Assembly (NCBI GenBank): GCA_022410635.1
Contig: JAJVDF010000044.1
Coordinates: 2,996,444-3,060,443 of the forward strand
Reading direction: 5' to 3'
Length of the DNA: 64,000 nucleotides
Source: Tretioscincus oriximinensis
Lineage: Eukaryota; Chordata; Lepidosauria; Squamata; Gymnophthalmidae
Shown here: one piece after another, positions 50,228 to 61,015 of the stretch
Numbering within the stretch: the first letter of the stretch is position 1
Layout of the letters: each line of letters opens with the position of its first letter
Notes under the pieces: model-generated
What the model saw: the letters and a program-made list of their open reading frames with translations, nothing else
Told to the model about the DNA's origin: nothing
The model's database searches: none
Made by a program: the position numbers and the translations under genes

Positions 50228-50465
50228 TTATATTTATTTATACTTATATCCCGTCCTATACCTGAAGGTCTCAGGGTGGCCAACCATGGGGGGGGGGGGG
50301 GGGAGAGGACTTAGCTTTTGTTGCTTTCTCCACAACAGACACCCTATGAAGTAGGCCCAAGATCATCCAGCTGGCTTCCTGGAGGAGTGTGAAATCGAAC
50401 TGGGAGACTACCAGATAAGAGTCCAACACTCTTAACCACTACACCAACCTGGCTCTTATAAATAC
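50228..50465 (-). mobile_element. tRNA-derived SINE with L2-like tail, full length
   Basis: The minus strand starts with A-box region TTGGTGTAGTGGTTAAGAGT, B box AGTTCGATTTC, then the tRNA-unrelated body, and ends with GAGACCTTCAGGTATAGGAC and an AAATAAATA tail. A run of 14 or more G (about 50288-50303) interrupts the body. Confidence 0.85.
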
Positions 50466-51999
50466 TAGACTCCTGTAAGGATATGATCTGTCATTTTTTT
50501 CAGACTTGGAAGCAAGGATAACACAGGGTTACGATGAAAAAGAAACAGGATAGCTTCAACGCGTGTGGTAAAGTGACTTTTTCACCAAATGCTACAAGGG
50601 CCTTACCCATTAATGCTGAAAAACTCTGGAGTGTTTTTGTCTGTGCGGTAATTCTAAGTGAGCATAATAGGTTTTCAACAAGTCACATCAGAACCAACAG
50701 CTTACCAAATCATATTTGATATTAAGTAAGTTTCAACTCTGACAACCTGTAAAAGTCACTTTAACCCAAATTTCTGAAGGGTCAGACTAAACAGTGAAGC
50801 TTTAAAGATGTCATTAATTTACTTCCAATTGCTTCAATGCAACACTAAATATATATTAATTCAAGATTCATATATTATCTTATAGTAATTAATATACCAC
50901 TTTTTTCTTTCTTTCTACAGAAATTTAATGCAGCATATGCTACTTGCAGCACAGATGCTTGTAGCTAAACAATGAAAATTATCCTGGCCATTAAAAGAAG
51001 ACAGATTGGATTTATAAAACTACAGGACAATGTTTTGATAATGATCAAATTAATTCAACAAATATCATCTCAACCCAGATGATAAAGAATTTGTGGCAGC
51101 TGGCCAAGATAAAGTTTAAAGAATGTTCCAAATATAACTATTTATACATATTTTTNAAATCCTAATATTACTAATAATTGAATACAACCCAGTGGGAATC
51201 ATTCTTCCTGTCAATTACATTTTCTTCTTTAAGTAATTCTCAAGAACATTTTCTTTGTAAGTTTGCATAACTTTCAGGACTAGTATTTACAAGACTCTGT
51301 TCCCTTTAAAGTTTGTTGGCTGCTTATGCTTTACTATCCCTCNGCACAGCACTGCTGTCATTAAAGATGGAAATCTCTGAAAATGGGGCAAACACACACA
51401 ACAAAAGACCTACACAATCACACCAATGTTTTATCTCAGTTTCAGTTCACTTTTCAACTGAGGGAAGGTATCAGCAAAGTGGCAAGCTGATCTCTTTCAG
51501 CATTCTCTAACTCAGAAACCCACCTTTATTTTAGATAGTGTGGAAAGAAAATTGCTGTTCACTTTCCTAGTTTGTGTTCTTCCATATGGAAAGTGGAGTG
51601 ATGCTGGATTAAAACTTTGATGTGACTAGGTAAAGTAGTTTTTATTTGAGGATCTAAAAACATGAAAAAAACCATAAAGATGGGCAAGTTCTTGGGAAGG
51701 GGAAATTCCTTCTTTTGCTCACACAAGACACAACCATCCAAGAGAAAAAGGAGAAAGCAAATGCAGTTGCTGCTGCTCTCAAGCCCTGGTCAGACTTAAA
51801 ACCTTAATCCAGCTTCANTCCACTTTCAAAACAAAAGAGCAGAGCAGCAAAGTGAATCATAATTTTCTTTCCAAGATAACAAAATCAAGGATGGCTTTTC
51901 CAAGTTGTCAACTGTCAAAAGAATGTCCAGGGCCCTGTCCCCACTGAGTTTTATTCTGGGCTGTACCTTGGGAAGGAACCTGACCATCCACATATCAAT

Positions 52000-52118
52000 G
52001 TAAGAACATAAGAAGAGCCATACTGGATCAGGCCACAGCCCATCGAGTCCAGCATTCTGTGTCACACAAAGGCCCACCAGATGCACCTGGGCAGTCCGAA
52101 CAGAGGAAAGCAAAATAT
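52000..52118 (-). mobile_element. CR1 3' terminus
   Basis: A young-looking minus-strand tail: TAAGAACATAAGAAGAGCCA, CATCGAGTCCAGCATTCTGT. Nearly identical to the copy at 58.67 kb over the shared part. Confidence 0.85.
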
Positions 52119-52194
52119 GCTGCTCCCAATGTAGCCTATGGGACTGGATAAAGGCAGCACTGTTTGGGGGTTTTGCCTAGCGGGCCCTCAGTTT

Positions 52195-52757
52195 ACTTAT
52201 GAGAAGCCCTGCTGAATAGGGTCAGAGCCCACCTAGTCCAGCCTTCTGCCTTACACAATGCCTCCCCCTCCCCAAATTGCGCCTGGGCAGTCTGAAGCAG
52301 AAGGCGGCAAAATCTTCACCTGTTCTTGACTCCCTGTCAATGGTGCTCCTGGAATTCTGCAGGCAGTATCAAGTAATCCATCCTATTCATACCCTTGGTA
52401 TTCATGAACTTGTCTAATCCTGTCTTTAAGATATCCAGGCTGCTAGCTACCACCGCCTCTTCTGGAAGTAAATTCCACTTTGTTTGGCCTCACTCTTCAG
52501 TTTCAAGAAATGTCCCCTGGTCCTGGTATTGTGCGATAAAGTAATTTTTCTCTATTCATCTCATCCCTCCTCTGTGTGATTTTATACACTTCGATCAGAA
52601 CACTTCCTAAACACCGTGATTCAAGGCTGAAGAGGCCCAGATGTTACAGCTTGGTTTCATAAGGGAGGTGGCTCCAGCCCCTTGATCATTCTTGCGGCAC
52701 CTTTTGCTAGTTCGACTTGTCTTTAATGCGATGTGGTGACCAGAAATTGTACACAGG
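52195..52757 (-). mobile_element. CR1 3' end
   Basis: A minus-strand copy with 3' UTR (GAGAAGCCCTGCTGAATAGG) and C-terminal RT region (GGTGACCAGAAATTGTACAC). Confidence 0.85.
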
Positions 52758-53022
52758 TGTCTGAAGCAGAAGGCGGCAAAAGCCTCTCCTGTACTCCCTG
52801 CAAATGGTACTTCAGGAATCCTGGCTGTTCCTCCACCCCGGCAGGCAATATCAAGAGATCCATTCTAGTAGCTATTCATTCCCTGAACTTATCTAAGCCT
52901 GTCTTCAAGCTATCCAGGCTGCTAGCTACCACCACCTCCTCTGGAAATAAATTCCACGGACCCATGAAAACAAACCCCTTCCCCTTGTCTGTCCCTCGCT
53001 CTTCTGCTCATCAGTTTCCAAA
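52757..53022 (-). mobile_element. CR1 fragment, partial repeat of the previous copy
   Basis: It restarts at GTCTGAAGCAGAAGGCGGCA, a segment shared with 52.30 kb, and runs to the CTCATCAGTTTCC block. It stops 10-15 bases before the CpG island. Confidence 0.8.
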
Positions 53023-53034
53023 GAAAGTGGGGTG

Positions 53035-53665
53035 AAGCTGGATCAAAGGCCCTCAGGGGTGTGGCCGGGGCCTCGCTCGTTCTCCTCACCCAGCGTCAGC
53101 GCAGCCAGCCGGATCTCTGGAATGAGGCCACCGCCCAAGCAAGCAGCGCAGCCCAGGCAGGCAGGTCGGGGGATGGGAGGGAGGGAGGGAGGGAGGCCTG
53201 GCGCGCACGCGCGTGGGGAAGGGGGGGGGGCTGCGCGCGCCGCGCAGATAGAATGGATTAAAAAGGAAAGTTAATCCACGCACAGGGCGCTTCTGGGCCC
53301 GCGGTGTCGACGCAGGGGGGGGGAGGGGGGGGGGAGTCTCCGAAGAACAAGCGAGGGGGAAGGCCGAGAACCGAGGAGCGCGAGGCTACTTTAAAAGTTT
53401 CTAACTGGCCCAGCCCAGCTCCACCGCCCGACCAGCTCGGTTTCCCTCAGTGGAAAGTTACCTGCTGCGGCCGTTTGTCTCTCGCGCGGCGTCGGCCGTT
53501 GGTCCCTCACACACACACACACACACACACCCCGACTTCTCAGGGTCGTTTCCGCCGCTTTATAGGGTATCCAAAAACTTACTTATTACGTTTCTCCGCC
53601 GCCGCCCTATCCCGAGCGCAAGAAAGTCCTGAGAAGGAAAAGGAAGACGCCGCCGACGCTTCCGT
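53035..53665 (-). promoter_or_regulatory. CTNNA1: CpG island, candidate CTNNA1 promoter and exon 1
   Basis: This is the only strongly CpG-rich block in the window. It holds a perfect NRF1-type motif (CGCGCACGCGCG, 53202-53213), G-runs, a CA repeat (about 53508-53530) and no TATA box. On the minus strand a good splice donor (CAG then GTAACT) occurs at 53462/53461, which could end the non-coding first exon of CTNNA1. The island lies 17 kb upstream of the first coding exon and runs into an assembly gap. ORFs crossing it are not convincing. The link to CTNNA1 rests on strand and position only. Confidence 0.5.
53508..53530. repeat. (CA)n microsatellite in the CpG island
   Basis: About eleven CA units within the GC-rich block. 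Confidence 0.95.
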
Positions 53666-53990
53666 NNNNNNNNNNNNNNNNNNNNNNNNNNNNNNNNNNN
53701 NNNNNNNNNNNNNNNNNNNNNNNNNNNNNNNNNNNNNNNNNNNNNNNNNNNNNNNNNNNNNNNNNNNNNNNNNNNNNNNNNNNNNNNNNNNNNNNNNNNN
53801 NNNNNNNNNNNNNNNNNNNNNNNNNNNNNNNNNNNNNNNNNNNNNNNNNNNNNNNNNNNNNNNNNNNNNNNNNNNNNNNNNNNNNNNNNNNNNNNNNNNN
53901 NNNNNNNNNNNNNNNNNNNNNNNNNNNNNNNNNNNNNNNNNNNNNNNNNNNNNNNNNNNNNNNNNNNNNNNNNNNNNNNNNNNNNNNNNN
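53666..53990. other. Assembly gap (325 n)
   Basis: This is an unbroken run of n immediately at the GC-rich end of the CpG island. GC-rich promoter sequence is often lost here, so part of the putative CTNNA1 first exon may be missing. Confidence 0.99.
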
Positions 53991-54004
53991 GAATAGGAAT
54001 GTGC

Positions 54005-54076
54005 CATCTACATGCTAGTGTAGGCTATGGCAGGCCCCGAATGGGGCCTGCCATAGCTTACACTGGCATGTGGATG
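54005..54076. repeat. Near-perfect 34-bp-arm hairpin
   Basis: Arms 54005-54038 and 54043-54076 are reverse complements at 31 of 34 positions, separated by the loop GAAT. The inner stem is TATGGCAGGCCCC facing GGGGCCTGCCATA. One arm belongs to the short family at 27.9 and 46.2 kb. It starts 15 bases after the assembly gap. Confidence 0.9.
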
Positions 54077-54134
54077 ACCAAGCTCTGTACTGAGATATAA
54101 CCCAGAATAAGGCTCAGTTGGGACAGGGCTCTGG

Positions 54135-54725
54135 GAAGTCAGAGACATCACCTGTTGCTCCATCCCAGAGGCAGCATCAGAAGATCCATCCTAGTAGCTG
54201 TTTATACCCATGGTGGTCTTGGGCCAGTCACAGTTCTTTGAACTCTCTCAGCCCCACCTACTCCACAGGGTGTCTGTTGTGCAGAAAGCAACAAAAGCTA
54301 TGTGTGCCACCCTATAGTTGGCCGCCCTGAGACCTCCGGGTATACGGAGGGGTACAAATAAATAATAATAAATAATACTGTCTTATAGTTATCCAGGCTG
54401 GTGACCCTAGGGTGAAAAAAAAAATACTTTCCTTTGTCTGCCCTCACTCTTCTTCCCCCTGGTTCTAGAGTTGTGTGATAGAGAAAATATTTTTTTCTCT
54501 TTTCACCTTACCCATCCCATACATGATTTTATATACATCAATCGGACCACCTCTTAAACATCGTCTTTCGAGGCTGAAGCGGCCCAGACGTTGCAGCCTG
54601 ACTTCATAAGGGAGGTGCTCCAGTCCCTTGGTCATTCTTTGGCTCCTTTGAGACGTGTTGACCAGAATTGAACACAGAATTCCAAATGTGGCCTCACCAC
54701 AGATATATAAAGTTCGGAGAGTCAT
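54135..54725 (-). mobile_element. CR1 3' end interrupted by a SINE
   Basis: CR1 sequence at 54150-54208 (CACCTGTTGCTCCATCCCAG...) resumes at 54378 (CTGTCTTATAGTTATCCAGG) and continues to the C-terminal RT region (GGAGGTGCTCCAGTCCCTTG). The intervening 170 bases are a separate SINE. Confidence 0.8.
54209..54377 (+). mobile_element. SINE with L2-like tail nested in CR1
   Basis: TCTTGGGCCAGTCACAGTTC, GGGTGTCTGTTGTGCAGAAA and GAGACCTCCGGGTATACGGA, then AATAAATAATAATAAATAA. It is the 5'-truncated 3' half of the family at 41.25 and 50.2 kb. Confidence 0.8.
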
Positions 54726-54879
54726 TGATCAAATGTGGGGGGAAAGAGGAGGGACAGCCGCAGTGGGTGTGGATGGTGGAAGTCATGAATAATAAAAAGG
54801 ATTTCAATTGAGAGTTGATATCACATAATCAGGAAGGAACTTGGAGTAGCTTCTTGTTTCTCTACTTCATGGAAGAATT

Positions 54880-55545
54880 TCCTTTCCCTGTTTTATGATT
54901 CATAGTTGTATTTGTGCATGCTTTTCTATGTTGTCTTTTACACAATGACGAGCACTTGTTATAAAAGCTTGGGTCAGTGGCGGGCTGGGTCTAAAAATAT
55001 TGGTTGTCGGGAGACAAAGGGGCACTCCATCCATAAGGCTATCGTTTGGATGCCCATCCTAGCCCCAGACTCCACTTGAACCTTCCCTGATTCATATGAG
55101 AATTCTTATATGCAAAATTCTCATGTAATTCCAAGGCTGCAAATACTGCCAAAACCAACTGCAGCTTTTAAAAAAGCAGGTAAAACCTGGGGCGGACTTG
55201 AGGATCCGCTTGCTATTGGGCAAGCTGACACCCTGGCCAGTCTGCCCCTGGCTTGCATGCACAGCAGCTTCACAAAACTGGCAGACAGCAGCAACAGCAG
55301 CCCAAATATGAAAAAAGTGAAACAGCTGTTGTTGTGCTTGCAGCAAGGCTTGCTGGGAAGTGTAGTCTGAGCAGGAGGGAGCTTCTATACCCAGCCTGCG
55401 CAGGGCTTCGCTGCAGAATACAGCTCCTAGCCTGCACTGCACTGCACTAGCCCTGGAGGGAGGAAGCATCTTTACTCAATCTGGGTCCTTCCTGGCCCAC
55501 GGGAAATATTTTTTCTGCTTACAGGAAGTTGGTTGGGGGACCCCA
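54880..55545. repeat. Duplicated unit, copy 1 (with insert)
   Basis: Shares the ordered blocks TTATAAAAGCTTGG, CAGCAGCTTCA, TTGGGAAGTRTAGTC-like and TTTCTGCTTACAGGAA with 56140-56500. About 260 bases (54980-55240) interrupt it relative to copy 2. The class of repeat is not recognised. Confidence 0.65.
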
Positions 55546-55984
55546 TCTATATCTTGGAATAGAGACATTACATAGCAAGTTTAGTGCAAAAAGAACCACA
55601 TTGGCTTTAACTGCTCCTGTCATGATCTTGGCCTTTAAAGTTTGCTCTGTCCACATGCCCAAATATGGGAGGAAGGTGAATAATGAGTTTTCCTTTTCCT
55701 GCTGCTGTATGATGTCATCATGAGGCATCCTAGGAATGGCCCTCTTTTGTAAAATCGACCTCAGATAAAGGTTCAAGAACATGAGTAAACATTTCTTATT
55801 TTGTTTGTCAAGCTTGGCCTTAAGGCACAATATTGTCATCAACATGCTATTGAACACACGGCTAATGCAAACTGCAGACAATGATTGAAATGAGATCTAG
55901 AAAAAAAGTTGGTTTTTGTAGCTTGCTTTTGCAACCCTGGGTTTTTTTGCAACTTCTGTTTTTCAATTCATAGCAGACTTCTTA

Positions 55985-56100
55985 TCAAGTAGGTGGGGCT
56001 AAGAAAGCTCTGAAGAACTGATTAGCTCAAGATCTCTTATTTGGCCTCATGGTGTGTGGAATTGAACCAGATGATTATCATATAGGCAGGATGCCAGACA
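55985..56100 (-). mobile_element. SINE fragment
   Basis: GTAGGTGGGGCTAAGAAAGC and GGAATTGAACCAG match the central part and B-box region of the L2-tail SINE family on the minus strand. Confidence 0.5.
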
Positions 56101-56139
56101 TAAACAATAACAAACTGCCAGTTTACTTCCTGACAGAAT

Positions 56140-56545
56140 TTTTGTTTCCTGTTTTATAGTTTTAAGTTGTATTTCTGCCTGGTTTTCTATGCCATTTTTT
56201 CATGTCAAGTGCTTATTATAAAAGCTTGGAAGCGCAGCAGCTTCATGAAGTTGGCAGTGGCAGTAGCAACAGTCCAAATGTGGAAAAAGTAAAACAGAGC
56301 AGCTGCTTGGGAAGTATAGTCCGAGCAGTGGGCAGCCTCTTCTATCCAGCCTGTGTGTGGCCCTGCCCTGTGGAGTACAGCTCCCAACCTCCTCCGCAGC
56401 AGGTCTTGGGAGGGAGGAAACTTCTTTAGCCAATCTGTACACAGTTCTGCCCACAGGAAACATTATTTCTGCTTACAGGAATTTGGCTGGGAGACCCATT
56501 AATAAAAGCCCAACACTCTAAGCACAAGACCAAACTGGCTCTCAG
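56140..56545. repeat. Duplicated unit, copy 2, followed by a SINE head
   Basis: Matches 54880-55545 without the insert. From 56490 the sequence CTGGGAGACC...CCAACACTCTAAGCAC is the tRNA-like head of the L2-tail SINE on the minus strand. Confidence 0.6.
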
Positions 56546-56684
56546 GTTCATACATTTATGTCAAAACATTTTGGTGGAATATTCTGCCTGGTTGAGAAGG
56601 AGAAAGATTCTGCCTTAAGCAATCTTGGTTTATATTGCCAAAATTCAATCACTAGTTTGGGCTAGTTTTATTTTGCCTGTCCAT

Positions 56685-57680
56685 AAGAATATAGATGAAA
56701 ATGACCCAATTGTCTATCTAGACTTCCAGAAGNCTTTNGACAAAGTTCTTCATGAATAAATTCATCAGTTGTGGAATAAGAAGACAGATGGGACTAGAAA
56801 TTAACTGGAGGACTAGAAACAGAATTCTAATAAATGGGCAATTCTTAGAGTGGAGAGAAGTAAAAAGTGGGGAGCAAAGTTCCGTACTGGGACATGTGCT
56901 TTTAAATTTATTCATGAGTGTTATCAGTGGGATAACAAAATTTTGCGCTGTTGGTACTAAATTATTCAGATTAGTGAAAACTGAAGAGACATTGTGAATT
57001 GGTCCATAAGGATCCTCTTAATACTTGGGCAGTGAGCAACCAAATTGCAAATCAGCTTCATTGTTAGAAAGTGCAAGAGGATGAAACCTACCTCTCCTAA
57101 CATTATTGCTAGAAATAGAATTTTCTACGGCAGACCGAGAAAAAGACTTGAAGGTTCTGTAGATACCTCAGTGAAGATCCCATCAAAGAAGCAACGTCTG
57201 TGCCTAGAATAAACAGGGAACAGAAAAATAAACCTGCAAGCTTCATTGGCTCCCTTTTTAATTATAAAATACACATTGAATTCACACACGTTATAAAACT
57301 ACGGTATATAGCATGGCCATAATTAGAATACTCTGCAATTCCAGATCTCTGAAAGAATATCGTGGCACTGGAAGAAGTGCAGAAATGGGATGGAGACATC
57401 CCTTCTGAAATCAGGCCACATTGCTTATTCAGCCTTGGAAAATTGAGTTCCAGAGGGAAGCTGATCAAAATATGTACAATGCAGGAATGGTGGATAGAAG
57501 AAGAAAAAATATGTTCCATGTTGCTCAATGTAAAACCCTGCGGTGCTTATGAAGCTGATGGACAGGAAAGTCAGGATTCACCATAGGAAATCTTTTGTTA
57601 CCCAAAGGGTCATTGATCAATGAATTTTATACAATGGGAGCGGTGACAGGGTTAGACAAATTCACAGAGGACAGGTGTGA
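56685..57680 (+). mobile_element. Old CR1 copy, RT to C-terminus
   Basis: Degraded plus-strand CR1. Recognisable pieces are the FDKVLHE-like motif A region (n-containing, 56730), AATGGGCAATTCTTAGAGTG (INGQF block), AAATTATTCAGATTAGTGAA (TKLFR block) and GCACTGGAAGAAGTGCAGAA (VQK block). Many indels; older than the 62-kb copy. Confidence 0.75.
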
Positions 57681-58554
57681 AGGAAGATAAGAGTAAGTTC
57701 AATAAGGAGAAAGGAACATAATAGCCAGCTTTAAATATGTGAAATGAGGTCTTATTTACGATGACGATGCAGGGGAAACTATCAACTAACCATTTCCTCA
57801 AATGACTTCCTGACTTTAACCTACATGGAGCTCTAAATTTCCCCTGGATCACTTTCTTATACAGCTTTGCGACAAACAGCTAGGTTTCTTCTTTTTCTGC
57901 TCTTTCCCATGTGAAGACTAGCATCTGATGTTGGATTGTCTCACTCATCAGTTGTATGTTTGCTCAGAAATATTCAATCTTTCCCTGTCGTCACTCTTTG
58001 TCAAACAACACCATACAACGCCATTCTGTTTTCTCTCTATCTTCCTACATTCCACAATTCTCCGTAATTTATCACTCTGTGGCTCCATTCCAACAGCCAA
58101 GTTATAAACTGGTTTGAGAAAGAAAGGCAACCAAGTATTCTCCCCATATAAAGGGACTCTAGTTGGATTATTCTATCCCCACAATTCCTCTCTTTGGGAA
58201 ACCTGACACATTCCCCCCGCCACCCTCTGCAGTTCTTGTCCACTCTGTCAGTGATTGGATGTAGTTCAAAACCCTAGTTCCCTAAGGCTGNGCAAAAGGG
58301 GGGTGGCAAAAGAAAAATAATGGGAGGGAAAATGCTCATGAAGCTGTGCTCAAAGAGGGCGATAAGTATAAAAGTGTGCGTGGAGGAATGAGGTCTGGAG
58401 AGGAGCACAAACTGTGATTAGCCTTGCGTCCAAAGTTGGATGCCTCTAAAGATCACGTGCAAGGAATTGAGAGGTGGCGAGCGGCTGCCTTAGTCCTGAT
58501 TTAGCCTTAGCCTTCCCCCCCCCTCCCCCCAAAAATTCAGCTTGGACCAGGGCC

Positions 58555-58665
58555 CTAGCATCTGAAGAAGCAGATGTGCCTATGAAAACTACCTTTCTCC
58601 TGTTAGGCTCCAAATACTATAAGCTGGACTTTCTAACATGGCTATTTTTCTGAACCAGGCTATTA
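58555..58665. repeat. Fold-back repeat family, single arm
   Basis: ATCTGAAGAAGCAGATGTGC and CTACCTTTCTCCTGTTAGGC match the family at 18.5 kb. It directly abuts the CR1 3' end. Confidence 0.6.
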
Positions 58666-58667
58666 AC

Positions 58668-59412
58668 ATAAGAACATAAGAAGAGCCATACTGGATCGGG
58701 CCACAGCCCATCAAGTCCAGCATTCTGTGTCACACAGAGGCCCACCAGATGCACCTGGGCAGTCTGAACAGAGGAAAGCACCTGTTCATGACTCCCTGCA
58801 AATGGTATTTCCGGAGTCCTGCCTGTTGCTCCATCCCAGAGGCAACATCCAGACATCCATCCTAGTATCCATTTATACCTTTGGTGTCCATAAACCTGTC
58901 TAGTCCTGTCTTGAAACTATCCAAGCTGTTAGCTACCACTACCTCTTCAGGAAGTAAATTCCACAGGCCGATGACCCTCTGGGTGAAAAAATACTTTCCT
59001 TTGTCTGTTCTCACTTTTCTACCCAACNCTACCACTACCTCTTCAGGAAGTAAATTCCACAGGCCGATGACCCTCTGGGTGAAAAAATACTTTCCTTTGT
59101 CTGTTCTCACTTTTCTACCCAACCGTTTTAAGGAGTGCCCTCTGGTCCTTGTGTTGTGTGATAGAGAAAACATTTTTTCTCTATTCACCCTGTCGATCCC
59201 ATGCATGATTTTGTACACTTCAATCAGATCACCCCTCAAACGTCTCCTTTCAAGGCTGAAGAGGCCCAAACGCTGCAGCCTTGCTTCGTAAGGGAGGTGC
59301 TCCAGACCCTTGATCATTTTTCTGCACCTTCTCCAGTTCCAAAATATCTCTCTTGAGATGTGGTGACCAGAATTGAACACAGTATTCCAAATGTGGCCTC
59401 ACCACAGATTGA
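58668..59412 (-). mobile_element. CR1 3' end with internal duplication
   Basis: A minus-strand CR1 with intact-looking C-terminal RT text ([39 protein letters not shown]) and 3' UTR. A segment of about 95 bases is present twice (about 58932-59026 and 59028-59122), joined at a single n at 59027. The duplication repeats LGRKVRTDKGKYFFTQRV in the frame. Confidence 0.9.
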
Positions 59413-59689
59413 TATACTTATCCCTTAAAAGTTTCCATTTCTCACCTTGGTTCTTCTATCACCTTCTTCTTCTATCACCTTTATATAGTTGGTTGAAGAG
59501 AAAAGTATGTTTTATAATCTCATAATTAATATCTCTGGAAATAAGTTTGTGAATAATGGTATTCGACAGTCACAGTTTTGTCAAGTCACACAAATGGTAC
59601 AGAAGTTTTACAAATGTCTTGATTTAATATAGGGCAATTTTTAAGGGATGAGATTACAAAACATACCTCTCTCTTCAATAACCAACTAT

Positions 59690-60030
59690 GTACTAGAATG
59701 CAATTCTTCTGTGGGATTTACTTCCAGATGAAAGGGTAATAGCTAGCAGCCTGGATAGTTTTAAGACAGGATTAGACATGTTCAAGGAAGCCAAGGATAT
59801 AAATAGCTACTAGGATAGATGTCTTGATACTGCCTCTGAGAAGGAGTAACAGGTAGGATTCCTGAAATGTCATTTGCAGGGTGTTGAGAACAGTTGAAGA
59901 TTTTGCCTTCTTCTGCTTGAAACAGACCAGGTCCAATTCGTGATCCACTGTGTGAGACAGATTGCTGGACTAGATAAACTCCGGCCCAATTCAGCAGGCC
60001 TCCTCTCCTGTTCTCATGTTTTAAGTTCCT
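59690..60030 (+). mobile_element. CR1 3' end
   Basis: GTGGGATTTACTTCCAGATG (LLPDE block), the TAAATAGCTACTAGGATAGA block and the terminal CTCCTCTCCTGTTCTCATG, plus orientation. Confidence 0.85.
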
Positions 60031-60894
60031 ATTCTGCTCCCTTATCAGGAACTATTGGACTGTTTAGCTTGAAAAGGCCTCTTACAATAAACAAGTTCTG
60101 ACCATAATCTTTTGTTTTTCATGAGCTCTTATTTAGCTACCATAGCTTCCAATTGTTGCAAGGCTCAGTTACACCTGAGACCTATATGCACACGGGTCTC
60201 AGTTCCTTTTCAATGGACCCTATTAGATTATATGAACATTTGGGCTTGAATTAGCATTCTGTATGAGTGCATTTATTCTATGTAATGTTTTTTCTCAGTA
60301 GAAAATATGTATGTTCTCTCTGGGGAGCACTGATAAGCAAATGAAGTACTGATGCCTGTATACTAGGAGTATTGTTTGCCTTCAAATTGCAAATGTTTGT
60401 ATACTGTAATTTTCCTTTCTTCATGATTTTCTCGATTTTCCCTAGGAGTTTTGTTTTAGAAGATTTATTGTTCAATCTCATGCATGTTTACTCGCAAATA
60501 AATCCTTGATAATCCAGTCACATTTCTCTTCCTTTCTCAGCTGATGCGTTGTGGTGCGGAGGGAGAAAAACTCCAAGAAAATAATTGAGTTGCCACAGAG
60601 CCCTTCTGGTCAAACATTACTTAGTTTTATTATGCTATTGACAACATTTTAACCATTCAAACTTTTATCAATTAGATTTTTAGTGCTTTAAATTTAACCT
60701 TTAATAAGTTTAAACTGCCAGGAAATGAAAATGATTAGTCATATTCTAGGTAGACTGTGACTCAGCATAATGGGATGATGCAATCTACCTACAAGACAGN
60801 AATGATGCAATTGAGGTGTAAGCAAAGACATCTTATGACTTGTGACCTTTAACATGATTGGTAATAACCAATATGTAATTTTGGACGATTTCAG

Positions 60895-61015
60895 ATAAAT
60901 GGCAGTGTTAGTCTTAATAGAAAGTCCAGCTAGGGGGCTTATAGAGCTTGGAGACTAAAAAAAGGTGACATGAGCTTCTGTAGACACATCTACTTCTTCA
61001 GATGTGATTTTGGAG
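60895..61015. repeat. Fold-back repeat family, single arm
   Basis: AAAGTCCAGCTAGGGGGCTT and ATGAGCTTCTGTAGACACAT with CTACTTCTTCAGATG. The opposite arm is missing. Confidence 0.65.

Larger units (their letters stand above)
36485..53461 (-). other. CTNNA1: Putative CTNNA1 intron 1
   Basis: About 17 kb between the first coding exon and the CpG island, with no coding exon. It is dense in LINE, SINE and DNA-transposon copies, listed individually. Extent depends on the unproven first exon. Confidence 0.5.
1..53462 (-). other. CTNNA1: CTNNA1 locus, 5' half (alpha-E-catenin)
   Basis: Eight minus-strand exons join in phase into the N-terminal 431 residues of alpha-catenin. This protein binds beta-catenin at adherens junctions and links cadherins to actin through vinculin and F-actin. 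The paralogue is fixed as alpha-E rather than alpha-N or alpha-T by the exon 5 and 6 sequences (for example LGIQYKALKPEVD and YKQLQQAVTGISNAAQATAS), and by LRRTM2 lying in the intron after exon 7, the known vertebrate arrangement. The C-terminal half (rest of the M domain and the actin-binding domain) lies beyond position 1. The right boundary is a candidate first-exon donor in a CpG island and is inferred, not proven. Confidence 0.9.

Noticed and set aside
53304..53996. 230-codon frame across the CpG island
   Set aside because: More than a hundred of its codons are n from the gap. The rest is low-complexity GC-rich sequence with a CA repeat and no protein family resemblance.
58340..58420. 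TATAAAAG word in a GC-richer patch, as a promoter
   Set aside because: No exon or conserved element follows on either strand, and a repeat begins 150 bases on.
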